Assembly: GCF_001639745.1 (NCBI RefSeq)
Contig: NZ_LTAX01000007.1
Coordinates: 113,276 to 177,275, forward strand
Source: Marinomonas gallaica
Lineage (GTDB): Bacteria; Pseudomonadota; Gammaproteobacteria; Pseudomonadales; Marinomonadaceae
DNA length: 64,000 nucleotides
Reading direction: 5' to 3'
Shown piece by piece: positions 8,811 through 18,236 of this stretch; positions within the stretch are counted from its first letter, which is position 1; every line of letters begins with the position of its first letter. The notes beneath the pieces were generated by a model, which had not been told where the DNA came from, searched no databases, and saw only the letters and a list, made by a program, of their open reading frames with translations. Both the position numbers and the translations under genes were made by a program.

Positions 8811-10319
8811 ATGTGTGGTATCGTTGGTGTAGTAGCCACGTCGATGGTTAATCAAGCCATCTTTGACGCTCTTACGGTTCTTCAGCATCGCGGTCAGGAC
8901 GCTGCGGGAATGGTTACAAGCCATAATGGATTATTATGCTTGCGCAAAGATAACGGTCCAGTAAGTGAAGTGTTTCGCACACGACACATGAAGAAACTTC
9001 ATGGCAATATTGGTATTGGCCACGCACGTTATCCGACTGCTGGTACGTCGAGTTCAGCTGAAGCCCAACCGTTTTATGTGAACTCTCCATATGGTATTTC
9101 TCTTGCTCATAATGGTAACTTGACCAACACGGCTAAACTTAAGCGTGAAGTGTTTGAGTCAGACCTACGTCATGTCAACACAACGTCTGATTCAGAAGTG
9201 CTGGTAAATGTCTTGGCTCATGAGTTACATGAAGAAGGAAAGCTGGTTCCAACACCAGAAGATATCTTTAATGCTTTAGAGCGCGTCTATAAGCGTATTG
9301 AAGGTGGTTATGCCGTTGTTGCTTTGATCACTGGATACGGTATTCTTGCGTTTCGCGATCCTGATGGTATTCGCCCACTTATCTACGGATCAAAAGAAAC
9401 TGAAAACGGTACTGAGTACATGGTTGCCTCTGAAAGCGTTGCGCTGGATGCAGCAGGTTTCAAAATTGAACGTGATATTCGCCCAGGCGAAGCGCTTTTC
9501 TTTGATATCAAGCATAAAGTACATCAACGTCAGTGCACGGAAGCTAAGGTGCCACGTCCATGTCTGTTTGAGTACGTATATTTTGCTCGTCCAGACACTG
9601 TGATCGACAATATTTCGGTTTACAAAGCTCGTATTAACCAAGGTGATCGTCTAGCAGCCAAAATTAAGCGTGAATGGGCGGATCATGATATTGATGTTGT
9701 TATTCCAATTCCTGACACTAGCCGTACTGCAGCATTGCAGATTGCGCAAGAATTGGATATTCCATTCCGTGAGGGCTTGGTCAAGAATCGTTACATTGGC
9801 CGTACTTTCATTATGCCAGGGCAGACGATTCGCAAGAAGTCCGTCCGTCAAAAGCTGAATCCAGTACCATTTGAGTTTAAAGACAAAAATGTTTTGCTGG
9901 TTGATGATTCAATTGTTCGTGGTACAACCAGCCAAGAAATCATTGAAATGGCTCGTGAAGCGGGAGCTAAAAAAGTGTATTTAGCGTCTGCAGCGCCAGA
10001 AGTTCGATACCCGAATGTTTATGGTATTGATATGCCCGCTGCTACAGAATTGATTGCTTATAATCGTAACGTCGATGAAATCTGTGAATTGATTGGTGCA
10101 GACCGTTTGATATTCCAAGATTTGGATGATCTGATTGCGGCATGTATTGATGAGAAACACTCTGATGTTCGTGAATTCGATACATCTGTATTTGACGGCC
10201 GTTACATTACTGGCAATATTGATGCCGCGTATCTTCAAAATCTTGCAGATGCTCGAAGTGATTCAAGCAAATCATCTGCTGAGAATGCGACAAATAATGA
10301 TCTAATGCACCCAATGTAA
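8811..10319 (+). CDS. purF: Amidophosphoribosyltransferase
   Basis: PurF makes 5-phosphoribosylamine from PRPP and glutamine, the first committed step of purine synthesis. The 502-aa product begins MCGIVGVV, so Cys2 becomes the N-terminal glutamine-amidotransferase nucleophile. Family motifs HRGQDAAGM and RYPTAG follow. The PRPP-binding loop [14 protein letters not shown] lies near residues 361-374. I see no obvious PurR palindrome upstream. The next gene is metZ, as in Pseudomonas. Confidence 0.97.
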   Translation: MCGIVGVVATSMVNQAIFDALTVLQHRGQDAAGMVTSHNGLLCLRKDNGPVSEVFRTRHMKKLHGNIGIGHARYPTAGTSSSAEAQPFYVNSPYGISLAHNGNLTNTAKLKREVFESDLRHVNTTSDSEVLVNVLAHELHEEGKLVPTPEDIFNALERVYKRIEGGYAVVALITGYGILAFRDPDGIRPLIYGSKETENGTEYMVASESVALDAAGFKIERDIRPGEALFFDIKHKVHQRQCTEAKVPRPCLFEYVYFARPDTVIDNISVYKARINQGDRLAAKIKREWADHDIDVVIPIPDTSRTAALQIAQELDIPFREGLVKNRYIGRTFIMPGQTIRKKSVRQKLNPVPFEFKDKNVLLVDDSIVRGTTSQEIIEMAREAGAKKVYLASAAPEVRYPNVYGIDMPAATELIAYNRNVDEICELIGADRLIFQDLDDLIAACIDEKHSDVREFDTSVFDGRYITGNIDAAYLQNLADARSDSSKSSAENATNNDLMHPM

Positions 10320-10324
10320 TTCAT

Positions 10325-10381
10325 TGGCTTAGTGATCGTTTGTTTTTGCTGATACTAAGCCAGGTATAATACCTGGCTTAG
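10325..10381 (+). promoter_or_regulatory. Alternative hairpins between purF and metZ (possible attenuator)
   Basis: Three mutually related arms are present. Arm A (10325-10333, TGGCTTAGT) is the complement of arm B (10354-10362). Arm B extended (10355-10366) is also the exact complement of arm C (10370-10381), giving a 12-bp stem with a 3-nt loop. A:B and B:C cannot form together. B:C resembles a terminator, but its T tract (ttgttta) is weak. A TATAAT lies inside B:C. The structure may end purF transcripts or regulate metZ. Confidence 0.5.
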
Positions 10382-10412
10382 TTGTTTATAAAGAGTCAAC
10401 TTGGAGTGACCC

Positions 10413-11585
10413 ATGTCTGAATATAAAGATGCGACGCTCGCAATTCGAGCGGGTATTCGTCAAACCCAAGAGCAAGAAAATAGCGAAGCGATTTTTATGA
10501 CCTCTAGCTTTGCGTATTCTAGTGCGGCGGAAGCGGCAGGAAAGTTTTGCGGTGAACTAGAGGGTAATGTCTATTCACGCTTTACTAATCCAACCGTTGA
10601 GATGTTTGAAAAGCGCTTGGCGGCTCTAGAGAAAGGTGAGGCTGCGGTTGCGACTTCATCTGGTATGGCGGCACTAATGACGTTGGGTTACTCGCTACTG
10701 AAAGCTGGTGACAAGGTGGTTTGCTCGCGTAATATTTTTGGTTCCACCGTGAAGTTTTTTAATGCTTACATGGCTAAATACAACGTTGAAATTGCCTATG
10801 TAGATGCCACAGATTATGAAGCTTGGGAACGTGAGATCAACGAAAATACCCGCCTATGCTACTTCGAAACACCATCTAATCCTCTTTATGAAGTCGTCGA
10901 TGTTGCTAAAGTATCTGAGCTTGCTCACGAAAAAGGCGCTCTACTTTGTGTTGATACCGTATTGGCGACTCCAGCGTTACAAAACCCACTGACTCAGGGC
11001 GCTGATATTGTTATGCAATCGGCGACGAAGTTTATTGATGGGCAGGGTCGTTGCTTAGGTGGAGCACTGATAGCGTCAAAAGAAATTGTTGCTCAGTTTG
11101 TTGCTTTCATGCGCAGTGCAGGGCCGACGATGAGCCCGTTTAATGCTTGGGTATTGCTGAATGGCTTGGAGACATTGAGTTTACGCATGAAGGCCCATTC
11201 AGGTAATGCGATGGCGTTAGCTGAGCACCTAGAGAAGCATCCTAAAGTAACTAAAGTGAACTATGGTGGTTTACCCTCTCACAAATACCATGAGCTGGCC
11301 AAATTGCAGCAAAAAGACTTTGGTGGCGTTATGTCATTTGAGTTGGAAGGTGGGCGAGAGGCTGCCTGGACCTTTATCGATAATGTTAAGTTGATGTCAA
11401 TTACCGGTAACTTAGGTGATACTAAAACGCTTGTAACGCATCCAGCGACCACAACACATGGTCGTTTGACGGATGACGAAAAAGACAAAGCAGGTATCAA
11501 AGAGGGGCTTGTTCGTCTTTCTGTAGGTCTTGAAGATATCGACGATATTATTGCTGATGTTGAACAAGCTTTGGCACAAGTATAA
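10413..11585 (+). CDS. metZ: O-succinylhomoserine sulfhydrylase
   Basis: MetZ uses sulfide to turn O-succinylhomoserine directly into homocysteine for methionine synthesis. The 390-aa protein is a Cys/Met-metabolism PLP enzyme with the PLP lysine at about K206 in SATKFIDGQGR and the family motif VYSRFTNPT. The purF-metZ neighbourhood matches Pseudomonas, which separates it from MetB or MetC paralogues. The start has GGAG 7 nt upstream. A strong terminator follows. Confidence 0.93.
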   Translation: MSEYKDATLAIRAGIRQTQEQENSEAIFMTSSFAYSSAAEAAGKFCGELEGNVYSRFTNPTVEMFEKRLAALEKGEAAVATSSGMAALMTLGYSLLKAGDKVVCSRNIFGSTVKFFNAYMAKYNVEIAYVDATDYEAWEREINENTRLCYFETPSNPLYEVVDVAKVSELAHEKGALLCVDTVLATPALQNPLTQGADIVMQSATKFIDGQGRCLGGALIASKEIVAQFVAFMRSAGPTMSPFNAWVLLNGLETLSLRMKAHSGNAMALAEHLEKHPKVTKVNYGGLPSHKYHELAKLQQKDFGGVMSFELEGGREAAWTFIDNVKLMSITGNLGDTKTLVTHPATTTHGRLTDDEKDKAGIKEGLVRLSVGLEDIDDIIADVEQALAQV

Positions 11586-11604
11586 AGCAAAGGTTTTAGC
11601 GAAT

Positions 11605-11634
11605 AAAAAAGAGCAGCTCAGTCTGCTCTTTTTT
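11605..11634. terminator. Bidirectional terminator between metZ and the PilZ gene
   Basis: AAAAAAGAGCAG and CTGCTCTTTTTT pair around a 6-nt loop, with A and T runs on both sides. It can serve metZ on the plus strand and the stator/PilZ operon on the minus strand. Confidence 0.9.
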
Positions 11635-11650
11635 GTGATCAAGTTGTTTG

Positions 11651-12061
11651 TTATTCGTCTTCTTGATCTAAAATAATTTTTTCTTGTTCTTCTCGCCTTG
11701 TAGATGCTGCTGTACGTAGTACTGATTTTTGAGTTTCAAGCACTAACTCGTCGATAAATTCGGAGACTTGCTCTTCTATGGCAGTAAACATCCAGCCAGA
11801 ACGACCAGGCTTCTTATAAATAAGTTTTGCCTTAACCTGGCCGATGACACGATCATTTTCGTCCATAATAAACGCGATTTGCTCTCCGGCTTCAATGGCT
11901 AAATCTAGATCACTTGCTAGGGCGACACCATCCACGCTGATGTCAACGCAGTCAAGCTTATATATACCACCATCAAATGTTAGTGTATGTCCTTTTGGAA
12001 TGACCCTAACAGCATTGCGACGTTCGCTGGATTGATATTCAAAGTTTTGATCGCCACTCAT
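11651..12061 (-). CDS. PilZ-domain protein of the stator operon
   Basis: The 136-aa protein has the PilZ c-di-GMP signature: an RRNAVR arginine cluster near residues 13-18 and DISVDGVAL about 25 residues later. A charged C-terminal tail follows. There is no N-terminal YcgR domain. It lies 38 bp after motB on the same strand, so it is probably the last gene of a motA-motB-pilZ operon. By analogy with YcgR-type brakes it may couple c-di-GMP to stator function; that is inference. Confidence 0.85.
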   Translation of the reverse strand: MSGDQNFEYQSSERRNAVRVIPKGHTLTFDGGIYKLDCVDISVDGVALASDLDLAIEAGEQIAFIMDENDRVIGQVKAKLIYKKPGRSGWMFTAIEEQVSEFIDELVLETQKSVLRTAASTRREEQEKIILDQEDE

Positions 12062-12099
12062 CTAGGCGCTCTCATTAAACCGATGTAGTTTTGCATATT

Positions 12100-12879
12100 C
12101 TAATTATCACCATTTATGGGTTTGTCTTTATCACGTTGTAAGACAAACTCGACACGACGATTCAGTGCTCGATGTTCTTCGGTATCATTGCGAACTAATG
12201 GAATGCTGTCAGCATAACCAGTGGCTGTCATTCTTTCTGGCGGAATACCGTTCTCCAAAAAGTATCGTAAAGTTGTGGTGGCTCGAATCGCAGATAATTC
12301 CCAGTTACTCGGGAACCGAGCAGTACGAATAGGGATATTATCAGTATGCCCTTTGATATTGATATTGTAATCAGGGTACCGATTAAAAATACCAAGCAGT
12401 GTTTCGTAGATAGGTTCAGCACTGTAAAGAATGTCTGATTCACCTGATTCAAATAAAGAGTGTCCATCGATGCGGATGGTGATTTTTTCACCATCTTCGA
12501 ATACGGCGACTTGGTTTTCTAGGTTGTTCGCGACAAATTTACTCATAACGTCATTGGCAATTTCGTTTACCTCTTCACGAACTTCCTCATCAATAGGGTC
12601 CTTGGCGTAAGTGAGTTGTTCATTGGTCGCCATTTGAGGTTCAGCCGGTTTGATGGTTTCAGTGCCACCACCAGAATACTTAAGCGGCTCTTGGCGAACG
12701 AGAGCGCCATTACTATTCAGAGCGATCTGAATAGACGAAAGTGCGGCCACTAGGGTGGTTTCTGTCATTCTTGATAAACTGTAAAGCAAGATGAAAAACA
12801 CCAGTAGCAATGACATTAAATCTGCAAAGGTAAATATCCAGCCAGCGGTTTCATCATCTTCAAATAAAGGGTCAGACAT
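12100..12879 (-). CDS. motB: Flagellar stator protein MotB/PomB
   Basis: The 259-aa protein has the stator plug and single membrane helix with the ion-carrying aspartate D20 in FTFADLMSLLLVFFILLYS. A linker and a C-terminal OmpA-like peptidoglycan-binding domain follow (motifs GHTDNIP, NWELSAIRA and NRRVEF). It anchors the ion-driven stator to the cell wall. It starts 2 bp after motA. The partner resembles PomA/MotC, so sodium coupling is plausible for a marine cell but cannot be read from D20 alone. Confidence 0.93.
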   Translation of the reverse strand: MSDPLFEDDETAGWIFTFADLMSLLLVFFILLYSLSRMTETTLVAALSSIQIALNSNGALVRQEPLKYSGGGTETIKPAEPQMATNEQLTYAKDPIDEEVREEVNEIANDVMSKFVANNLENQVAVFEDGEKITIRIDGHSLFESGESDILYSAEPIYETLLGIFNRYPDYNINIKGHTDNIPIRTARFPSNWELSAIRATTTLRYFLENGIPPERMTATGYADSIPLVRNDTEEHRALNRRVEFVLQRDKDKPINGDN

Positions 12880-12881
12880 GG

Positions 12882-13652
12882 CTAATCTCCGCCCATTCCC
12901 GCAGGTTTGCGCTGGTGCGCTGGGATGTAAGAAGAAAGTCGTTCGTATACGGCAAGGTAATTGTTACTGCCTAATAAGCTGACCGTACCATCACGAATAA
13001 TCTCTAGCGTTTGAATTTCGAGAATGGTCCGGGCCTTAAGTTTACCGGCAATAGGGTTAAAAATTACCGTTGCTAAAAGCGAACCATAAAATGTAGTAAG
13101 TAGTGCAACAGCCATAGAGGGGCCGATACTTTCAGGGTTGTCCAGTTGAGAAAGCATTTGAATCAAGCCGATCAATGTACCGAGCATACCGAAGGCGGGC
13201 GCGTAGGTGCCCATTTTTTTAAAAACATCTTGGACAACGTAATGACGCATTTTAAGTGAATCAATGTCTGCTTGAAGGGTGTTGCGAATGTAGTCTTCGT
13301 CTGAGGCATCGGACGCCATGGCAAGAGCACGTTTTAAAAAGGGTGAATCAGCATCGACACGACTTAAGGCAATCAAGCCTTCGCGGCGTGCTACCTTTGT
13401 CAACTGCAGCATGGTTTGAATCATCGCTTGAGGGTCTTGCTTATCTTGAGCAAAGACAATGAACATTGCTCTTAGGGCTGCCATTGTGTCTTTAAATTGG
13501 AAGGTAAGCAGTGTGGCCGCTATGGTGCCTCCAATAACAATCATGATGCCTGGTACGTTGATGAATATTGTGAAATCGCTACTGCCAAGGAAAATGGCGG
13601 ACACGATTAAAGCAATACCAGATATTATTCCTATAAATGATGCAAAATCCAT
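12882..13652 (-). CDS. motA: Flagellar stator protein MotA/PomA
   Basis: The 256-aa protein has four membrane helices and the MotA/TolQ/ExbB proton-channel core (FGMLGTLIGLIQML, then AVALLTTFYGSLLATV). Its length and sequence resemble PomA of Vibrio and MotC of Pseudomonas more than E. coli MotA. With MotB it forms the ion channel that drives flagellar rotation. No other flagellar genes are in the window, so this is an isolated stator operon. The ribosome-binding site is weak. Confidence 0.92.
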   Translation of the reverse strand: MDFASFIGIISGIALIVSAIFLGSSDFTIFINVPGIMIVIGGTIAATLLTFQFKDTMAALRAMFIVFAQDKQDPQAMIQTMLQLTKVARREGLIALSRVDADSPFLKRALAMASDASDEDYIRNTLQADIDSLKMRHYVVQDVFKKMGTYAPAFGMLGTLIGLIQMLSQLDNPESIGPSMAVALLTTFYGSLLATVIFNPIAGKLKARTILEIQTLEIIRDGTVSLLGSNNYLAVYERLSSYIPAHQRKPAGMGGD

Positions 13653-13757
13653 CGATGTAACTGCCTAATTTTTACGAAAGAATAATCCCATTATGTATAG
13701 GGCATAAACACACCACAAGTGTAAAATGTAAGTTTTTTGTACATATTGTTTACATAA

Positions 13758-16700
13758 TCAAGGCTTATTGAGTTTTCGTGCACCAAGTACCAGCAAACAT
13801 GGCGTTAATAAAAGTGTTAGCGGCGTAGCGAAAGCAAGCCCACCAGCAATGGCTGTTGAAAGTTGTGTCCACCATTGTGAAGAGGGTGCGCCGATACTCA
13901 GCTCTTGATGAATGAAATCAATGTTTAGTTGAAAAACCATCGGCAGCAGACCGAGTACAGTCGTGATGGTGGTTAACAATACTGGCCTTAAGCGTTGTAC
14001 ACCGGTACGAATGGCGGCCTCTTTGGCGGATAGCCCTAACGCTTTTAGGCCATTAAACGTATCTATTAAAACGATATTATTGTTCACAACGACCCCAGCC
14101 AATGCAATGGTGCCCACGCCACTCATTACAATACCAAATGGCTCACTCTTGATTAATAGCCCTAGAAAAACACCCATGGTTGAAAATACTACGGCACTTA
14201 AAATCAACAAACACTGAAAGAAATTATTAAACTGGGTGACAAGAATGATGGCCATTATGAAAAATGCTACCCCAAAGGCCTTAGTTAAGAATACGCCTGC
14301 TTTTTCTTGCTCTTCTGTATTGCCTCGAAATTCGTAAGTAAGGTCTTCTGGCAAATTGGCCTGTTCAAGTTTACGTTTAAAGCCTTGGATAACTTGATCA
14401 ACAACCAGTCCATCTTTAACGTCGGCAGATATTTTGATGGCGCGTTTACCATCCACTCGATGAATGTAGCCTTGTTTAGGCGCCGCAACACGCTTGACAA
14501 AATTACTGATCGGAACGATACCAAGCGCAGTTGTAATGTGCAGTTGATCAAGTTGATCTAACGTTCGCTCATTTTTTGGGAATCGAAGTACGATATCGAT
14601 TTTGTCCTGCGCGCCATCTGGAAGGAAATCTCCAAGAGTGATGCCAGTGGTTACCAGCTTAACCACATTGCCAAGCATATCAACGCTGACATTGTATTTA
14701 CTGGCTTCCGCTCGGTCGATTTCTAAACGCCACTCTATTCCAGGAAGAGAACGGTCATCGCTAACCGAAATGATTTCGGGCTGAGCTTGAAGCTCTGACA
14801 CGATTCGATCAGCGGAAGCATTAAGGACAGAGCTAAAATTAGAAGATAGCTGCAGCTCAATATCTGAACCGGACTGTGGTCCGCCTTGCTCAACTACTGT
14901 GGTGACTTTAATACCTGCTATAGACTGAGCCTGTTGACGTACATCTTCTAAAATCTCGCTGGCAGGGCGGCGTTCGTGCCAGTCAATGAATTCCATGGTA
15001 ATGGTGCCAATGGCATCGGCTGAACCATTATCTGGTGGTGTGCTGTAGGTGGTACTGACGACGCTTTTTAATTCTTTAAATGGAAGTACTTTAAGTTCCA
15101 CTTGGCGAACTAAGGCATCTTTTTCAGCTAACGCTAAATCACCTCTGGCACGTACCTCCAAGTTGGCAACTTCGGGTTCAACGTTGGGAAAGAATTCAAC
15201 GCCCTTGCCGAAGCTTATATATAGAAAGACGGCCGCGATGAGCATAATAATCGCGGTTAAAAGTACTAAAATGGGGTGCTCTACTAAACGTGTTAGCAAG
15301 CGGCCGTACATGCCTGCGAGGCCAGTCAACTTTTTTAAGTCGCTTCTTTCATGAATCTCGGGAGCGGCCATAAGCGATTGATTGTTAGGATTGCTCCTAC
15401 CAATAATTGCGCCCAAGGTAGGAAGGAGAATAAGCGCCATCAAAAGTGAAGCCGCTAATGTAGCAATCACAGTGATAGGTAGGTAACGCATAAACTCGCC
15501 GACAATGTCGGGCCAAAACATTAGTGGCATAAAGACCGCGATGGTTGTAGCTGTGGATGCGATAATAGGCCATGCCATGCGCTTGGCGGCTTCACCATAC
15601 GCTTGTTGCTTAGTGCGGCCTTCCGCTAACTTTCTGTCAGCATACTCTATGACGACAATGGCACCGTCTACCAGCATGCCGACGCTGAGGATAAGCGCAA
15701 ACAGAACCACCATGTTAATAGTGAAGCCCTGTATGTTGAGTAACAGAATACCTGTTAAGAATGCGCCGGGAATAGCGAGGCCAACAAGAATAGCGGAGCG
15801 CAGCCCAAGTGCCCAAACGATGACAATCATCACTAATAAAGTCGCGGCTAAAACGTTATTAAACAGATCATTCAGCGAGGTTTCGATTTCTTCAGATTGG
15901 TCTTGAGTGATGCTGTATTGTAACTCGCTAGGCCAGTTAGATTGGCTCTGCTCCACGACGTGTTTAACCGCATCAATGGTATCGATAATGTTGGCGCCTA
16001 CACGTTTGGATACCGCGAGTGTAATGCTGGGTTGACCATTTGCTCGTGCATAGCTGTGGGCGTCTTCAAAGGTCAACTCACCAACGGCGATGTCTTTCAA
16101 TTGTACAATTTGTTGCTCAGAAACTTTAACCGGCAGATTCATGATATCTTGCTCGGTTTTCAGTAGTCCTGGGACTTTGATAGGAAATCGTCCTGCACCT
16201 GTGTCCAAATTACCGGCTGCCACCAAACGGTTGTTCGAAGAAAGTAAGGTTGCCACTTCGCTTAAAGACAATTCATAACTATCGATCTTTTCCTGATCAA
16301 TAATGATTTCCGCTTGTTGGTCACGATCGCCACTTATTTTCGCCTCTAATACACCTTCAACGGATTCAATGTCGTCCTGAAGACGGTTAGCAATACGGCT
16401 TAAGGTGGCAAACTCTAGGTTGCCATATAGGTTGATCCGAATAACCGGGAAAGTCGATAAATTGATCTCTGTAACGGTGGGTTCCTCTGCATCGGTAGGG
16501 AGTTCGCTTTTGGCTCGATCTACTTTGTCTTTGGTGTCTATAATGGCCTGATCGATGTCGACACCGGAGAGAAATTCTAAAATAAGCGATGCGTGGCCTT
16601 CAGAAGCCGTTGATCGAATCTCCTTTAAGCCTTCTACGCCGCGCAGTTCTTGTTCAAGAGGATGAACTAAAAGGCTATCGGAGTCTTCTGGTGAGATACC

Positions 16701-16859
16701 TTCTAGAGAAACAGAGACATAGGCCATAGGTATGGTGATGTCAGGTGTGCTTTCTTTTGGAATCTCAATGTAAGAAACGGTCCCCGATATAATAATCAGA
16801 GCGAACAATAATAAGACTGTTCGTGAACGAGAGAGGGCGGCATTAATGATGGCATTCAT
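13758..16859 (-). CDS. RND efflux transporter, permease subunit (HAE-1/AcrB family)
   Basis: The 1033-aa protein has the AcrB layout: a membrane helix at the N terminus (IINAALSRSRTVLLLFALI), two large periplasmic loops and two blocks of six helices. It would export hydrophobic compounds by proton antiport with the adjacent fusion protein. In helix 4 the usual proton-relay Asp pair appears as D398-G399 (LVDGAIVVIEYADRK). The helix-10 position usually holding Lys reads VVVNNNIVLID. No outer-membrane factor gene is adjacent, so a TolC-like protein encoded elsewhere would be needed. Confidence 0.9.
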   Translation of the reverse strand: MNAIINAALSRSRTVLLLFALIIISGTVSYIEIPKESTPDITIPMAYVSVSLEGISPEDSDSLLVHPLEQELRGVEGLKEIRSTASEGHASLILEFLSGVDIDQAIIDTKDKVDRAKSELPTDAEEPTVTEINLSTFPVIRINLYGNLEFATLSRIANRLQDDIESVEGVLEAKISGDRDQQAEIIIDQEKIDSYELSLSEVATLLSSNNRLVAAGNLDTGAGRFPIKVPGLLKTEQDIMNLPVKVSEQQIVQLKDIAVGELTFEDAHSYARANGQPSITLAVSKRVGANIIDTIDAVKHVVEQSQSNWPSELQYSITQDQSEEIETSLNDLFNNVLAATLLVMIVIVWALGLRSAILVGLAIPGAFLTGILLLNIQGFTINMVVLFALILSVGMLVDGAIVVIEYADRKLAEGRTKQQAYGEAAKRMAWPIIASTATTIAVFMPLMFWPDIVGEFMRYLPITVIATLAASLLMALILLPTLGAIIGRSNPNNQSLMAAPEIHERSDLKKLTGLAGMYGRLLTRLVEHPILVLLTAIIMLIAAVFLYISFGKGVEFFPNVEPEVANLEVRARGDLALAEKDALVRQVELKVLPFKELKSVVSTTYSTPPDNGSADAIGTITMEFIDWHERRPASEILEDVRQQAQSIAGIKVTTVVEQGGPQSGSDIELQLSSNFSSVLNASADRIVSELQAQPEIISVSDDRSLPGIEWRLEIDRAEASKYNVSVDMLGNVVKLVTTGITLGDFLPDGAQDKIDIVLRFPKNERTLDQLDQLHITTALGIVPISNFVKRVAAPKQGYIHRVDGKRAIKISADVKDGLVVDQVIQGFKRKLEQANLPEDLTYEFRGNTEEQEKAGVFLTKAFGVAFFIMAIILVTQFNNFFQCLLILSAVVFSTMGVFLGLLIKSEPFGIVMSGVGTIALAGVVVNNNIVLIDTFNGLKALGLSAKEAAIRTGVQRLRPVLLTTITTVLGLLPMVFQLNIDFIHQELSIGAPSSQWWTQLSTAIAGGLAFATPLTLLLTPCLLVLGARKLNKP

Positions 16860-16861
16860 GA

Positions 16862-17983
16862 CTACTCATTACCCTCTACAGGTTGTGTTGCGACTGTATC
16901 ACCTGCGCTGACAAACCCTTGTCCAGTCGTAATAAGCGTCACGGTGTTAGGCAGGCCTTTTACATAAACATGATCCCGATCGGAGCGAACCACAATCACC
17001 TCATGAGATTCAACAAGGTTGTTTTCTGAAACCGTTTTAACGGACATTTGGCCGTCTTTGTTTATGCTCAGTAAGGCAGGGGAAAGTTTATGGGCTAAGG
17101 TTTCGGACAATGGTATGAGTAGGGTCGCGCTAAGACCTGCTGAGATACGGCCATCAGAATTAGGGATTTCAACTTCTATGGGGATAGTTCGTGTACGGGT
17201 GTCGGCCAGTTTGCTGATAAAGCTAATGTTGCCTAGCGCACGTTGATCGCTATTAATTTCAATGGTCACGGCACGATCTAATCCGATATCTGTTAAATGG
17301 ATTTGCGGTACATTCGCGGTGACCTTTAAGGGTGATAAATCGATGATGTCTGCCACGTGCTCGCCTGCATTTAACCATTGATCTGTTTGAATCGACATTT
17401 CATTAATAGAGCCGGAGAATGGCGCTGTAATGTGACGATTCTCAAGATCCACCTGAAGTGCGGTTAAATTCGCTTTTGCGTCCGCTAGCTTTGCTTCAGC
17501 AGAAGCAGCGCTGACGTCTGAAGAGAGCTTTTGTGAGGTCAGGCGTCGTATACCTTCAAGCTCTAATGTATTTTGTTTGATCAATGCCTTAGCATATTGA
17601 ATTTTAGAACGAAGAGCTCGGTCATCTATGGTCACTAGGGTAGTGCCTGATTGAATAATGTCGCCTTGTCTGGCATTTACTGAGGTAACGCGACCGGCGC
17701 TTTGTGCGGTAATTGAGAGAGTTTGATTTGCTTCTGTTTGACCACTCAATTGCAATGTGTCCTGTACCATTTGAGCATGGCTTATTTTTGTCTGTACTTT
17801 AAATAAGGTTGAAGTAACAGACTTTTTAGACTCATTGATCGGGCTCTTTTCAACTTTTTGAGGTTCTTTATCTTGGCTTGATTGAGCATGTGTGATGCCA
17901 TGACCCCCTGCAAACATCCATATAATAGCTATTGCAGCAATACCTAACGCTAAAATAGGCCCCTGTTTTAGTTTGCTCGTCAT
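16862..17983 (-). CDS. RND efflux membrane-fusion (periplasmic adaptor) protein
   Basis: The start chosen is the ATG at 17983 (373 aa), which has GGAG 6 nt upstream; an in-frame TTG 15 bp earlier is less likely. One N-terminal membrane anchor (about residues 10-25) is followed by the HlyD/AcrA order: lipoyl-like half (TAQSAGRVTSVNARQGDIIQ), a short alpha hairpin, a second lipoyl half (ITAPFSGSINEMSI) and beta-barrel domains. It links the RND permease to an outer-membrane channel. The permease starts 2 bp after its stop. Confidence 0.9.
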   Translation of the reverse strand: MTSKLKQGPILALGIAAIAIIWMFAGGHGITHAQSSQDKEPQKVEKSPINESKKSVTSTLFKVQTKISHAQMVQDTLQLSGQTEANQTLSITAQSAGRVTSVNARQGDIIQSGTTLVTIDDRALRSKIQYAKALIKQNTLELEGIRRLTSQKLSSDVSAASAEAKLADAKANLTALQVDLENRHITAPFSGSINEMSIQTDQWLNAGEHVADIIDLSPLKVTANVPQIHLTDIGLDRAVTIEINSDQRALGNISFISKLADTRTRTIPIEVEIPNSDGRISAGLSATLLIPLSETLAHKLSPALLSINKDGQMSVKTVSENNLVESHEVIVVRSDRDHVYVKGLPNTVTLITTGQGFVSAGDTVATQPVEGNE

Positions 17984-18236
17984 GCTGAACTCCATCAAAT
18001 AAGCTATGGCTATTATTATTGTGCAAATTATAAGCGGCTTATATGGGATTCTGACAGACTTTTATGACTAAAAAATATAGGTGACGTCAAAGGAACCTAT
18101 ATTGCGGTTTAAATTAGTCATCTTGATTTTAGGAAATTGATTAAAAATCAACGTAAAAACGCGGCTTTTGTTAAAACTCCAAGGCGAACAGTGATAACAT
18201 GATGCCACTAAATTGACCCTGTATTTACGGAATTCT
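17984..18236. other. Divergent intergenic region between the efflux operon and uup
   Basis: This 253-bp AT-rich stretch should hold the promoters of both divergent operons. It contains a small perfect palindrome (TTGATT-aaa-AATCAA, 18137-18151). I see no regulator gene beside it and no clear promoter pair. Confidence 0.4.
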
